A stretch of DNA of 64,000 nt from positions 9,734-73,733 of the forward strand of contig CAZLDS010000011.1 of the NCBI GenBank assembly GCA_964558395.1. The letters are read 5' to 3'. Position numbers and translations under genes: made by a program. Within the stretch, counting starts at the first letter, position 1. Each line of letters begins with the position of its first letter. The stretch is from CSP1-5 sp964558395 (GTDB taxonomy: Bacteria; Methylomirabilota; Methylomirabilia; Methylomirabilales; CSP1-5). A model generated the notes under the pieces. It was not told the DNA's origin and did no database searches. It worked only from the letters and a program-made list of their open reading frames with translations. This document shows, one piece after another, positions 8,195 to 16,895 of this stretch.

Positions 8195-9781
8195 TCATGC
8201 GGTGGTTTCCACCGGCCTCCCGTACCCACCTCCCCCGGGGGTGCGGATGCTGATGATGTCTCCGGCACGGGCCTGGATATAAAACTTGGACCCGAGCTGC
8301 CTCTCTCCGTCGGAAGTCACGAGGACGCTCTCTCCCGCCTGACCCGCTTCTCCTCCCTGCAACCCGTAGGGCCGAAACCGTCTCCGGTCCGAGAGAAGTC
8401 CCACCGTGGCGTCCGTGAGGAGCACAATATCGCGGCGGATCCCATCGCCGCCTCGATATCTCCCCTTCCCCCCCGATCCGCGGCGGATCTCGTAGCGGAG
8501 CACCCGAACGGGATAGGCATGTTCCAAAGCCTCGATGGGTGTATTGCGGGTATTGGTCATATGGGTCTGGACCGCATCCATGCCGTCTCGGGTCGGGCGG
8601 GCGCCCATCCCTCCGGCGATCGTTTCGTAATACGCGTAATTCCGCCCGCGCTCAGAATCGTAGCCGCCAATGATCAAGTTGCTCATGGTCCCGGCACTCG
8701 CCGCGGGAATACGATCCGGCATCGCTTTGGCCAGTGCCCCGAGGAGCGTATCCACAATCCGCTGAGACATCTCCACATTGCCACCAGCCACGGGCGCGGG
8801 TGTCTTGGCGTTGACCGCCGTGCCTTCCGGGGCAATGACCGTGAGCGGAACCATACAACCCGCATTCGAGGGGATGTCAAAGTCGACAAGACAGTGGAAG
8901 ACGTAGAAGACCGCAGACAGGGTCACAGCGTATACAGCATTCACGCTCCCGGGCACTTGGGGGGATGTCCCGGCAAAATCGACAACGGCCTGATCCCCCT
9001 CGATGGTGACGGCCACGGCGATCCGAATGGGCTCAGCGCTCATGCCATCATCGTCCAGGTAATCTTTAAAGGTATAACACCCATCCGGAATCCGCCGAAT
9101 GGCTTCTCTCGTCATCCGCTCGGCGTACGCCTTGAGTTCCTCTATATATTGGAGTGTTTCCTCCGCCCCATAGCGGGTGACGATCTCCAGAAGTCGCTTC
9201 CGCCCAGTCGCATTGGCCGCCAGTTGAGCCTCCAAATCCCCCTCCCGCTCCTCAGGGGTCCGGACATTTGCCAGCAGGAGATCGAGCACGTCCTGGTTCA
9301 GCCGTCCGTCTTGCACGAGGGTCACCGGAGGGATCCGAATCCCCTCCTGAAAGATTTCCGTGGACACCGCCATAGAGCCTGGGGCCATCCCTCCGACGTC
9401 AGCATGGTGGGCCCGGTTCGCAACAAAGAAGAGCGGTAGGGGGGTCGCATCCCCAAAGACCGGAGAGACGAGAGTAATGTCAGGGAGATGGGTCCCTCCC
9501 CGGTACGGATCATTCAGGATCAGGGTGTCTCCCGGGCTGACGCGTCTCCCCTCCATCGCGCCCTTGACAGCAAGAGGCATTGACCCCAGATGCACGGGAA
9601 TATGGGCCGCTTGCGCGATCATGTCGCCCGCGCCGTCGAAGATGGCGCACGAATAATCCCGACGCTCTTTGATATTAGGAGAGTGTCCGGTCCGGCACAG
9701 GGCAACGCCCATCTCTTCGGCGACCGAGGCAAAAAGATTCTTGAAGACCTCCAGCTTGATCGGATCGTATTGCCGCTTCAC
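8195..9781 (-). CDS. hyuB: Hydantoinase B/5-oxoprolinase beta-type subunit
   Basis: A subunit of 528 residues of an ATP-dependent hydantoinase/oxoprolinase, which opens 5-membered lactam rings such as hydantoins or 5-oxoproline. Family motifs include RRDYSCAIFD, the early HIPVHLGSMP and NDPYRGGTHLPD, then GGNVEMSQR and the C-terminal glycine-rich RRGSGGKGRYRGGDG and TPGGGGYGRP. The GTG start is 9 bases after the hyuA stop, so the two are co-translated partners. Hydantoin, N-methylhydantoin, acetone-type and oxoproline substrates cannot be told apart by sequence alone. The flanking D-glutamate cyclase halves favour 5-oxo-D-proline. Confidence 0.88.
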   Translation of the reverse strand: MKRQYDPIKLEVFKNLFASVAEEMGVALCRTGHSPNIKERRDYSCAIFDGAGDMIAQAAHIPVHLGSMPLAVKGAMEGRRVSPGDTLILNDPYRGGTHLPDITLVSPVFGDATPLPLFFVANRAHHADVGGMAPGSMAVSTEIFQEGIRIPPVTLVQDGRLNQDVLDLLLANVRTPEEREGDLEAQLAANATGRKRLLEIVTRYGAEETLQYIEELKAYAERMTREAIRRIPDGCYTFKDYLDDDGMSAEPIRIAVAVTIEGDQAVVDFAGTSPQVPGSVNAVYAVTLSAVFYVFHCLVDFDIPSNAGCMVPLTVIAPEGTAVNAKTPAPVAGGNVEMSQRIVDTLLGALAKAMPDRIPAASAGTMSNLIIGGYDSERGRNYAYYETIAGGMGARPTRDGMDAVQTHMTNTRNTPIEALEHAYPVRVLRYEIRRGSGGKGRYRGGDGIRRDIVLLTDATVGLLSDRRRFRPYGLQGGEAGQAGESVLVTSDGERQLGSKFYIQARAGDIISIRTPGGGGYGRPVETTA

Positions 9782-9790
9782 CGCGATCCC

Positions 9791-11770
9791 CTATGGGTGC
9801 TGCATCTTAAGAAGGAGATTCCCGCGCCGGTCGACGGTCCCTTCCCAGCCCGGCGCAATCAGGGTCGTGGCGCTCATCTCCACCACAAGGGCCGGCCCAA
9901 GGATCCGGTTGGCTGCTCGCAATCCTTCGCGGACGAAAACACGGGCCGGGACCCACCCGTCTTCGAGAAATACCTGCCTCTCGCCGACGGAGGCCACACC
10001 AGGATCCGCCGATCCCTCCTCCGCCTCAGGGAGGGGTGGCCTTTCACCTACCCCCCTCACCCGAAGGCGTACCGTCACAATCTCGACCTCCCGGCTCGGA
10101 TTGGCGTAGCCGTAACTCCTCTGGTGCAGCTCATGGAAGTCCGAGACGAATTCTCGTCCGAAAGGAACACGCAACTCGTACGATTGCCCAAGGTAGCGCA
10201 TATCGAGGGAGGCCTCCGTGGTGATTGCCTCCTCCACCATTCCCTCGTCCTTCATCTCACGCATTCCCTGCTCCTTGAGGAGGCTCACAATTGCCTCTAT
10301 CTCCTCGAACGATGTGCTGCCGGTTGGACGCAAGATCGTCTTGGGATAGTCCTTGACGACATCGGCCACCAACATCCCATAGGCCGACAGCAGCCCCGCG
10401 TGCGGCGGAACCAGCACCGACGGGATGGACAGCGATCGCGCCAGGGCGCAGGCGTGCAGTCCCCCGGCCCCACCAAAAGAGACCAGGCAGAACTCCCGGG
10501 GATCATGTCCACGCTCGACAGAGATCACCCGAATGGCCTTCTCCATTGTGGCATTCGCCACCGTCACCATCCCTTCCGCCAGTTGCAGTGGGTCCATGTT
10601 GACCTGTCGGGCGAAGGCCTGCACAGCCGCCTCGGCTCCCGCCACATCGAGCCGCATTCTCCCCCCGAGGAAACGGTCTGGGTCCAATCGTCCCAGTATG
10701 AGATGCGCATCCGTAACGGTGATCCGGTCGCCTCGACCGTAACAGACGGGTCCGGGATCGGCTCCCGCACTCTGAGGACCTACGCGTAGCGCGCCCCCCT
10801 CATCGACCCAGGCTAAAGATCCCCCCCCCGACCCCACCGTATGGATGTCGAGTACGGGGATCCGCAGGGGCAGGTCCCCTACCGCAGCCTCCGTGGTGAC
10901 GCTGAGACGCCCGTCGACGAGGGACACATCGGTAGACGTTCCCCCCATATCAAACGTGATCACTTTCTCAAACCCTGCCTCCCTGGCGATGGACGCGGCA
11001 CCCACCACGCCCCCCGCCGGACCGGACAGAATAGTCCGCACCGCCTCCTGTCGGGCCGTGGTTGCGGAGATACTCCCCCCGTTGGATTGCATGATCCTGA
11101 GGTGTCCCCCCCCGAGCTCTGCCTCCAGCCGACTGAGATAGCGCTCCATCAGGGGCGAGACGTATGCGTTCACCACGGTGGCCATGCACCGCTCGTATTC
11201 CCGGTACTCGGGGATAATACGGTGAGACACCGAGACGGGAACTCCGAACTGTGACGCCCGATGAAGGATGCGGGCCTCATGGCTGGGATTCGCATAGGAA
11301 AAGAGAAGGCAAATGGCAATGGACTGAACACCGTCCCGAACGAGCCGATCCAAAATGGGGCCGAGGCTTTCATCGGCGAGGGATTCCAGAACCCTGCCGC
11401 GGCAGTCCACCCGCTCCCGGACGCCAATGCGATAAGAGCGGGGCACCAGGACCGGTGTACGATCAAGGAAGAAATCGTATAGGCGGGCTCGATCCTGGCG
11501 GCCGATCTCTAGCACATCTTCAAATCCCGCCGTCGTGATCAGGGCGACCTTCGCCCCCTTCCGTTCGAGGAGCGCGTTGGTAGCCACGGTGGAGCCGTGG
11601 ACCACCTGCCACCCCTCCCCTTTCAGCAGGGGCTCCTGAGACAATCCCTCAAGGACCCCCTGGGCAGGGTCGTGAGGCGTCGAAAGCACCTTGCGCGTCC
11701 GGAGCCTTCCGTCGTCCAAGAAGACCAAATCCGTGAAGGTTCCCCCCACGTCCACGCCGATCGTCGTCAT
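9791..11770 (-). CDS. hyuA: Hydantoinase A/5-oxoprolinase alpha-type subunit
   Basis: A protein of 659 residues with the ASKHA-type ATP-binding fold of HyuA. The N-terminal phosphate loop reads IGVDVGGTFTDLV, the middle has GPAGGVVGA and the second phosphate motif FDMGGTSTDVSL, and the acidic GSGGGSLAW stretch follows. The enzyme couples ATP hydrolysis to opening of a cyclic amide together with HyuB. It begins with ATG after a purine-rich stretch. It stands between hyuB and the DUF1445 gene with about 180 bases of non-coding sequence upstream. The expected product from 5-oxoproline is glutamate; this substrate is inferred from context. Confidence 0.9.
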   Translation of the reverse strand: MTTIGVDVGGTFTDLVFLDDGRLRTRKVLSTPHDPAQGVLEGLSQEPLLKGEGWQVVHGSTVATNALLERKGAKVALITTAGFEDVLEIGRQDRARLYDFFLDRTPVLVPRSYRIGVRERVDCRGRVLESLADESLGPILDRLVRDGVQSIAICLLFSYANPSHEARILHRASQFGVPVSVSHRIIPEYREYERCMATVVNAYVSPLMERYLSRLEAELGGGHLRIMQSNGGSISATTARQEAVRTILSGPAGGVVGAASIAREAGFEKVITFDMGGTSTDVSLVDGRLSVTTEAAVGDLPLRIPVLDIHTVGSGGGSLAWVDEGGALRVGPQSAGADPGPVCYGRGDRITVTDAHLILGRLDPDRFLGGRMRLDVAGAEAAVQAFARQVNMDPLQLAEGMVTVANATMEKAIRVISVERGHDPREFCLVSFGGAGGLHACALARSLSIPSVLVPPHAGLLSAYGMLVADVVKDYPKTILRPTGSTSFEEIEAIVSLLKEQGMREMKDEGMVEEAITTEASLDMRYLGQSYELRVPFGREFVSDFHELHQRSYGYANPSREVEIVTVRLRVRGVGERPPLPEAEEGSADPGVASVGERQVFLEDGWVPARVFVREGLRAANRILGPALVVEMSATTLIAPGWEGTVDRRGNLLLKMQHP

Positions 11771-11949
11771 CCCTTGTCCTCGCCCTTTGGACCGACGGTG
11801 CCGGCCTCAAAACACGCCCAAGCGCTGCTTACGGCGTTGTCAGAGTATACCTACGGACATGGACATCGTCCAGAACAAGCTTCCCACGATGAAGACACCA
11901 AATACTGCCTTTTGCGCGGGAGCTCGGCGGGTGAACGGCGCCAACGCGC

Positions 11950-12747
11950 TCAGATCACAGAGCGGCCTAACTCGTGTTCAGGGAGATCGGTAATGAACAT
12001 GTGGCCGGGCGCATGGGTGATCATGAGTTCTGGCTTCGCATGCACGGCGACGGCCTGCGGGGTGACGCCACAGGCCCAGAAGACCGGAATCTCCCCCGAA
12101 CGGATCGATACTGGATCGCCGAAGTGGGGTTGGTCAAGATCGGCAATGCCGATCGCCTCAGGCTCCCCGACATGAACCGGGGCCCCATGGGCCAGTGGGA
12201 AGCGAGCCGTCACCTCTACCGCGCGCGGGATGAGCGGGGCCGGGATCGGGCGCATGGAAACGACCAGGGGTCCGGCGAAAGCGCCCGCCGGCCGGCAGGA
12301 CCGACTGGTGATGTACATCGAGACATTCTTCCCCTCCTCAAGATGCCGGACCGGAACGCCTGCCCTCTGCAGCCCCACATCAAAGGTGAAGCTGCAACCC
12401 AACAGAAAGCCCACCAGATCTTCCCGCCAAACCTCAAGAAGATCGGTCACCTCCCAGTCTAGCTTACCCTCGCGGTACACCCGGTACCGCGGCAGATCGG
12501 TCCGGAGGTCCGCATTCGGGGCAGCGGTCCTGGGCTCGGGATCGCCGGGATCGGTGACCTCCAGGAGAGGACAGGGCTTCGGATTTCGATGACAGAAGAG
12601 CAGGAAGTCGTACGCGAGCACCTTTGGCAGGACGACGAGGTTGGCCTGCACATAGCCGTCCGAGCACCCGGCCGTCGGGCCCTGCCATTCGCCGGTCCGG
12701 ATTTTTTCCCGCACGACTTTTGGATGGACGCTCGAGGGTGCCAACAT
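11950..12747 (-). CDS. DUF1445/YcsI-type putative hydro-lyase, D-glutamate cyclase N-terminal domain
   Basis: The 265 residues match the DUF1445 family (PF07286; YcsI, annotated as putative hydro-lyase). Typical stretches are the opening RTGEWQGPTAG, YVQANLVVLP, the tryptophan-containing DLVGFLLGCSFTFD, and the C-terminal FWACGVTPQAV with the histidine motif THAPGHMFITD. In eukaryotic DGLUCY this domain is fused upstream of DUF4392. Here the two are separate genes in one cluster. ATG 12747 is preferred because GGAGG lies 5 bases upstream; ATG 12750 would be too close. Cytoplasmic, with no signal peptide. Confidence 0.82.
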   Translation of the reverse strand: MLAPSSVHPKVVREKIRTGEWQGPTAGCSDGYVQANLVVLPKVLAYDFLLFCHRNPKPCPLLEVTDPGDPEPRTAAPNADLRTDLPRYRVYREGKLDWEVTDLLEVWREDLVGFLLGCSFTFDVGLQRAGVPVRHLEEGKNVSMYITSRSCRPAGAFAGPLVVSMRPIPAPLIPRAVEVTARFPLAHGAPVHVGEPEAIGIADLDQPHFGDPVSIRSGEIPVFWACGVTPQAVAVHAKPELMITHAPGHMFITDLPEHELGRSVI

Positions 12748-12949
12748 CATAGCCTCCGGGGGTCCCGTTCAGGTCGAGGCCCCGGTCTCGTCAATGCCTC
12801 TCGCGTGCATCGTGTTCGATATGGAAGGTAGTTCGACGAGCGGAGGAGGGGGGCCCTTGAAGAAGTGAGCCCCCTGGTGGGTCTCCACCCGAGGATCGGG
12901 ATGCCCTTCCTTGTTCAGTGCGACGTATGGGGAGTTGTGGGCAGGCGCG

Positions 12950-13228
12950 TCACGAGGAGGACTGGGGACCGTCCACGCCTGCAGCCTCTGTGCGTTGCGC
13001 CACACGCGGCACACCTGCTGCTTCCCACCAGGCCGAGATGCGCTTGGGGCGGGTCACCACCGTCTGCCTAGTGTACACGTGAAAGAGACTCTGAGCACAT
13101 TCGGCACAATAGGCAGTCCCCTCGGGGGTATACCCACAGGTGGGGCAGCACAGGTCCCCACAGTGCAGACACCCCCACTCTTCCATCACCGAGCGCAACT
13201 CTTGCCCACACCTGCACAACCGAGCCAT
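12950..13228 (-). CDS. Small cysteine-rich zinc-ribbon protein
   Basis: A protein of 92 residues whose first half is cysteine-rich: CRCG, CLHCG, CCPTCG and CAEC. These pairs could form two zinc ribbons resembling rubredoxin-type knuckles. The remainder (SAWWEAAG and onward) is unstructured. Start ATG 13228 is supported by GAGGAGG about 6 bases upstream. It lies on the minus strand between a probable small RNA upstream and the DUF1445 gene downstream. I do not know its function; zinc binding or protein contact is the most that can be said. Confidence 0.6.
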   Translation of the reverse strand: MARLCRCGQELRSVMEEWGCLHCGDLCCPTCGYTPEGTAYCAECAQSLFHVYTRQTVVTRPKRISAWWEAAGVPRVAQRTEAAGVDGPQSSS

Positions 13229-13320
13229 CGAACCCTCCTCACCGGTCATCGACCGAAACCTCGTTGACCATCGAATCATCAATCCACCAGATCTCGCCGC
13301 ACGGTTCCCGCGGCCCAAAT

Positions 13321-13352
13321 AAAAAAACCACGGGGCATCCAGCCATGCCCCG
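13321..13352 (-). terminator. Rho-independent terminator of the putative small RNA
   Basis: An 8-bp perfect stem (CGGGGCAT with ATGCCCCG, arms 13345-13352 and 13331-13338, 6-base loop) is followed on the minus strand by GG and seven consecutive T. It lies about 90 bases before the zinc-ribbon gene start. Confidence 0.85.
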
Positions 13353-13474
13353 CGGCGACGACAGGGAGCCCGCAGTAAAGGTGCTACGGGCTGCCCGCCA
13401 TGGGGCAGACGCCGCGTACACCTACTACAAGAATCTGCTCACGTTCAGTCACGGATGGGCTCCTGTAACTCTGC
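13321..13474 (-). ncRNA. Putative structured small RNA of about 150 nt
   Basis: No convincing reading frame fills this stretch, but the minus strand folds well. The outer stem pairs 13457-13466 with 13361-13371 (one bulge). A second stem pairs 13415-13428 with 13372-13388 across one or two small bulges. A 6-bp inner hairpin pairs CTGCCC with GGGCAG (13391-13396 and 13403-13408). About 28 bases at 13429-13456 stay unpaired on the 5' side. A perfect-stem terminator closes it. The promoter at 13481-13508 would start the transcript near 13474. The layout loosely recalls 6S RNA, but no family signature was recognised. It could instead be a leader of the zinc-ribbon gene. Confidence 0.55.
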
Positions 13475-13480
13475 GTACCT

Positions 13481-13508
13481 AGTAGCATCCCCCTCTTCGT
13501 CATGTCAA
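13481..13508 (-). promoter_or_regulatory. Sigma-70-type promoter of the putative small RNA
   Basis: The minus strand has a perfect -35 TTGACA (13508-13503), a 16-base spacer and a -10-like GCTACT (13486-13481, 3 of 6 consensus bases). An A/T-rich run of eight T/A bases lies just upstream of the -35 and could act as an UP element. Confidence 0.5.
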
Positions 13509-13569
13509 GTTTTTTTTACCACAGCCCGCCACTCGGCACAATGCGCCCCCTCCGGGTTGAGCTGTCCGG

Positions 13570-14355
13570 TTAGGTGAGAGACTTTCGGGAATAGTCTGCA
13601 CCCGCTCGCACGAGCGCCCGAAACAACTCCAGATGGGGTGGATCACTCAAGGCTAGTCGCTCGGGATGCCAGTGCACCCCCAGGACAAATGGTTTGCCGG
13701 ATACCTCGATCTCCTCAATCATGCCATCGGAAGAGACTGCGCCCACCGTGCAGGTATCGTCAAGCGCCTTGACCAACTGATGATGGTGACAGTTGACAGC
13801 CAGAGACTCTTCCCCAATGATCTGGTGTAGAAGGGTCCCGGGGGCGACTTTCACGGATGGCATCTCGCCCGCCTCTTGCCACGCCCCAGCATGAAACCCT
13901 CCGGCAGTCTGACAATACGAGAGGTCCTGGTAGAGGCTTCCCCCCAATGCAACGGCGATCAGCTGCATCCCGCGACATACCCCCAAGACCGGCATCCCCC
14001 GCTCGAGGGCTCCCCGCAATAGCGCGCTTTCGAAGAGATCCCGTTTCTCATCGATGGTTCCGCACTTCTCCAGGACAATCTCGCCGTAAAAAGAGGGATG
14101 AATATCCTCTCCGCCCGAAAAGATCAGGCCATCGGCAAAATCGAGATACGTCGCAATAAGATCGGGGTCGTATCCGGGCGTGGGCAAGATATATGGTATC
14201 CCGCCACTCTCGGCCACGCACCAGGAGTAGGCCGCACGAATCCTCTCGTACTGCCTCTCCGGTGGTTCGCCGAGCGGGTCCCTTCCACTCGTAATACAGA
14301 TGCGGGGTCGTGGGGAATGCCTTCCGTGAACGACCCCGTGATCCTGCCCGCTCAC
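13570..14355 (-). CDS. Peptidase C26, gamma-glutamyl hydrolase (PuuD-like)
   Basis: A protein of 261 residues with the class I glutamine-amidotransferase fold. The nucleophile is Cys127 in GVCRGMQ, and His230/Glu232 in HWHPE complete the triad. The glycine motif IFSGGEDIHPSFYG is typical of gamma-glutamyl-GABA hydrolases. These enzymes cleave gamma-glutamyl amides in the cytoplasm. Next to D-glutamate and muropeptide genes, a gamma-D-glutamyl bond is a plausible target, but that is inference. GTG 14355 overlaps the deacylase stop (GTGA) and AGGAG lies 5 bases upstream. About 95 bases separate its stop from the small-RNA transcript. Confidence 0.85.
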   Translation of the reverse strand: MSGQDHGVVHGRHSPRPRICITSGRDPLGEPPERQYERIRAAYSWCVAESGGIPYILPTPGYDPDLIATYLDFADGLIFSGGEDIHPSFYGEIVLEKCGTIDEKRDLFESALLRGALERGMPVLGVCRGMQLIAVALGGSLYQDLSYCQTAGGFHAGAWQEAGEMPSVKVAPGTLLHQIIGEESLAVNCHHHQLVKALDDTCTVGAVSSDGMIEEIEVSGKPFVLGVHWHPERLALSDPPHLELFRALVRAGADYSRKSLT

Positions 14356-15956
14356 CCTTGCTCCTGCCCTCTGCGCTGTGCCGCCGCTCTGGAAGCCCTG
14401 AGCACGCCTCCCGCTCTGGCCCCGGTGTGCTCCCCTTCTTCCACCGTGATCACGCCGTTTACCAAGACGTATCGAATCCCATCCGGGTATTGGATCGGGG
14501 CTTCGTAGCTTGCCCGATCCAGAATCGCTTCTGGATCAAAGACCACCACGTCGGCATGGTAGCCTGGCGCGATTTGGCCCCGTTCGGCAAGCCCAAAGCG
14601 ACGGCAGGGGTCAAATGTCATCTTCCGGATAGCGGTGGGCAGATCGAGGAGTCGCTTTTCCCTGACATAGACGCCCAAGACCCGCGGGAAAGTCCCGAAC
14701 GTACGCGGGTGAGGCCGACCCCGGCTCAGCGGACCGACGTGGGACCGAGTCCCGCTATCAGACGCGACCATGACGTAGGGACGACTGAGAATCTGCTGGA
14801 GATTTGCTTCAGACATCGTAAAAAGGATGGCGTCGACCCGTCCCTCATTCTCCACCAGGAGATCACACACGAACGCGAGCGGTTCCTTCCCCGCCAGGGC
14901 CGCCGCCTGATCGACCCGTAACCCCTCGTACGGCCTGTTCTCTTCCCGTGTCACCTCGGCGATCATGATCTGGTCCCACCGCCGGTCGCCAATTTCCCGA
15001 TCGAGCCGTTCCCAAACTGCACGGTCCTGTAATCGCGCGACTTGCTCCGCCCGCGTCCCCTCGAGCGCCCAGGACGGCAGGACCGCTTGCAGTTGCGTAT
15101 TGGAGGCCGTGTAGGGATAGCGATCAGCCGTCACATCCTGGCCGTGTGACCGCGCTTCTTCGATGAGTCGCAGCGCCTCCAGAAGTTTGCCCCAGTTACG
15201 CTCGCCCGAGGTCTTGAGATGGGAAATTTGCAGGGCGATTTCGGCTTTTCTCGCCACATCAAGAATTTCGCGAACAGCCTCTAACAGTCCGTCTCCCTCG
15301 CTGCGCATGTGGCACGTGAGGACGCCCCCCTCTTCCCACGCGATCCGAGCCAACGCGACTAACTCTTTCGATGAAGCGAAGCATGCCGGTGCATAGATGA
15401 GACCGGTCGAGAGGCCCAAGGCCCCCTCCCGCATCCCCTCTCGGACCGCCTGGACCATCTCCGCCATCTCGCGGGCCTCGGGGGGTCTTGCGGCTCCCCC
15501 CATGACAGAGCCCCGGATGGTGTTGTGCCCGAGGAGGAGCCCAAAGTTAATGGAAAGTCCCTGGGCGCCGAGCTGCCCGAAATAGTCTTGCACGCTCTGC
15601 CATTGGGGCTCGAGACCGTAGAGCTTCCGATATGTCTGGGCCCGTTCCTCTCCCCACTCTCCCCAGATCGGTGCGGCGGCATAGCCGCAGTTGCCGCCAA
15701 TTTCTGTCGTGACCCCCTGGCGAACGGCGCTCTCCGCCCGGGGATTCAGCAGCAGATAGTAATCAGAATGGGAGTGCACATCGACGAAACCGGGACAGGC
15801 AACAAGCCCAGCCGCCCGAATCGTCCGCCGGGCCTGCGTGTCTGGAATCTTCCCGACCGCCGTAATCCGATCGCGGATGACGCCGATGTCACCCGGAAAG
15901 GGCGGGGATCCACTGCCATCGATGATGCTCGCCCCGGCAATGATCAGGTCGAACAT
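14352..15956 (-). CDS. N-acyl-D-amino-acid deacylase (D-aminoacylase)
   Basis: An amidohydrolase of 534 residues that removes the acyl group from N-acyl-D-amino acids. The metal-binding HxH lies in DVHSHSDYY. The next signature, GVTTEIGGNCGYAAAP, is characteristic of D-aminoacylases, and LTCHMRSEGDGLLEAV, LQISHLKTSG and MVASDSGTRSHVG supply further ligands. The C-terminus ends with the usual VVVFDPEAILDRA and VLVNGVITVEEGEHTGARAG. Start ATG 15956 is chosen because GAGGGAG directly precedes it; the longer frame begins inside the locus C repeat. It overlaps the C26 peptidase gene and probably frees D-amino acids in the same pathway. Confidence 0.9.
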   Translation of the reverse strand: MFDLIIAGASIIDGSGSPPFPGDIGVIRDRITAVGKIPDTQARRTIRAAGLVACPGFVDVHSHSDYYLLLNPRAESAVRQGVTTEIGGNCGYAAAPIWGEWGEERAQTYRKLYGLEPQWQSVQDYFGQLGAQGLSINFGLLLGHNTIRGSVMGGAARPPEAREMAEMVQAVREGMREGALGLSTGLIYAPACFASSKELVALARIAWEEGGVLTCHMRSEGDGLLEAVREILDVARKAEIALQISHLKTSGERNWGKLLEALRLIEEARSHGQDVTADRYPYTASNTQLQAVLPSWALEGTRAEQVARLQDRAVWERLDREIGDRRWDQIMIAEVTREENRPYEGLRVDQAAALAGKEPLAFVCDLLVENEGRVDAILFTMSEANLQQILSRPYVMVASDSGTRSHVGPLSRGRPHPRTFGTFPRVLGVYVREKRLLDLPTAIRKMTFDPCRRFGLAERGQIAPGYHADVVVFDPEAILDRASYEAPIQYPDGIRYVLVNGVITVEEGEHTGARAGGVLRASRAAAQRRGQEQG

Positions 15957-15970
15957 GACTCCCTCAACAT

Positions 15971-16068
15971 CAGCTGCCAGCTGTCCGCGGTCGGCTATCC
16001 GCACTTTTTGAAGCAGCCAGAACCCTCTTCCATCCGTTGCGGACTACTGACGGCTGACGACGGACCGC
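15971..16068. repeat. Heptamer-period degenerate repeat (locus C)
   Basis: Units CAGCTGC, CAGCTGT, CCGCGGT, CGGCTAT, CCGCACT run in phase at the left. GGACTAC, TGACGGC, TGACGAC, GGACCGC run at the right, roughly as the reverse complement of the left arm. The right arm overlaps the 3' end of the nuclease gene and supplies its last codons and stop. Confidence 0.6.
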
Positions 16069-16895
16069 TCCTTTGTCTCCCTCTTGCGCCTCTTGAAGCC
16101 CTGATACTGAAACCTATCGACCGTAGAACCATCGGGCGCCAGCAGGGTCGCGATATCCCCATCATTATTCCAGATGGCACCATCCGACTGCCAGTAGAGG
16201 ATGATCCGGCCCGGATCGGCGACATCGACACCCCGCCCGCTCACAACGAGCATCGAATAACCGGGCTTCAGGGAAAGTGCGGGAAACGTGTATCGGTGCC
16301 CATATGCGTCGCGCAGCACATACCCCCGGACATCGATGACCCCGTCGGCGACACTGGCGATCCGGACATACTCGCCGTTCGGGTTCAATCGATCATCGCC
16401 AGGGGCGTTGAACTTGAGGGAAGTAATCTTCAGCGGCCCCCTCACACTTTGCCACATTCCACGGCGTGCGGCCCGCGCCCGCCGCTGGAGTTCAAGGAAT
16501 CGGTCGTAGTACCTGAGGTTCGGCGGAATCACGAAGACATGCGCGAGTCCCTCTTCGATCAAGCGCGCATTCACCATGTCTCTATCAACATACACATACG
16601 CGAGGAGGCGATAGTACCCATCTTCCTGCACTTCGTCTTCTTCGAGACGCACGTGCTTGCCTTCGGTCAGGCGTCGATTCAGGGCGACCGCCTCGGCAAA
16701 GTACGGTTGATCTCGCTCCGGGGCATTAATACCGACATAGCGAACATGCGTGCCATCCTCCAGGATGACCGTATCCCCGTCGATCACGCGCTCGACCTTC
16801 GAAGAACCCGCTCCCAGCACAGGACTGAGGAGCAGCAGGACCAGCCCGCAAACGGGAACCAGTCGCCTTGGCTCAGAGCAGCGTGATCCTGCCAC
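16044..16895 (-). CDS. Secreted thermonuclease-like protein with lamin-tail domain
   Basis: A protein of 283 residues. An N-terminal signal peptide (hydrophobic LVLLLLSPVLG, cut near GAGS) precedes a staphylococcal-nuclease domain at about residues 33-155. It shows VIDGDTV, VRYVGINAPE and YYRLLAYVYV, which hold the usual Asp, Arg and Glu of the calcium-dependent active site. A lamin-tail-like beta domain at about 160-270 (NPNGEYVRI, GYVLRDAYG, DGDIATLLAPDG) follows. The GTG start overlaps the SIS gene end by 23 bases, so the true start may be later. It probably degrades extracellular or periplasmic nucleic acid. The last residues (SVVSRQ) come from the locus C repeat. Confidence 0.82.
   Translation of the reverse strand: MAGSRCSEPRRLVPVCGLVLLLLSPVLGAGSSKVERVIDGDTVILEDGTHVRYVGINAPERDQPYFAEAVALNRRLTEGKHVRLEEDEVQEDGYYRLLAYVYVDRDMVNARLIEEGLAHVFVIPPNLRYYDRFLELQRRARAARRGMWQSVRGPLKITSLKFNAPGDDRLNPNGEYVRIASVADGVIDVRGYVLRDAYGHRYTFPALSLKPGYSMLVVSGRGVDVADPGRIILYWQSDGAIWNNDGDIATLLAPDGSTVDRFQYQGFKRRKRETKERSVVSRQ

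Noticed and set aside
8150..9439. Plus-strand open frame of 429 codons
   Set aside because: It lies antisense to hyuB, has no recognisable domain and no ribosome site.
9590..10789. Plus-strand open frame of 399 codons
   Set aside because: Antisense to hyuA and hyuB, with shadow-like composition.
13321..13474. Small RNA as tmRNA, SRP RNA or RNase P RNA
   Set aside because: It lacks the CCA end and tag frame of tmRNA, the GGAA-type apical motif of SRP RNA, and is too short for RNase P RNA.
15525..16886. Plus-strand open frame of 453 codons
   Set aside because: It crosses two real minus-strand genes (deacylase and nuclease) and has no domain.
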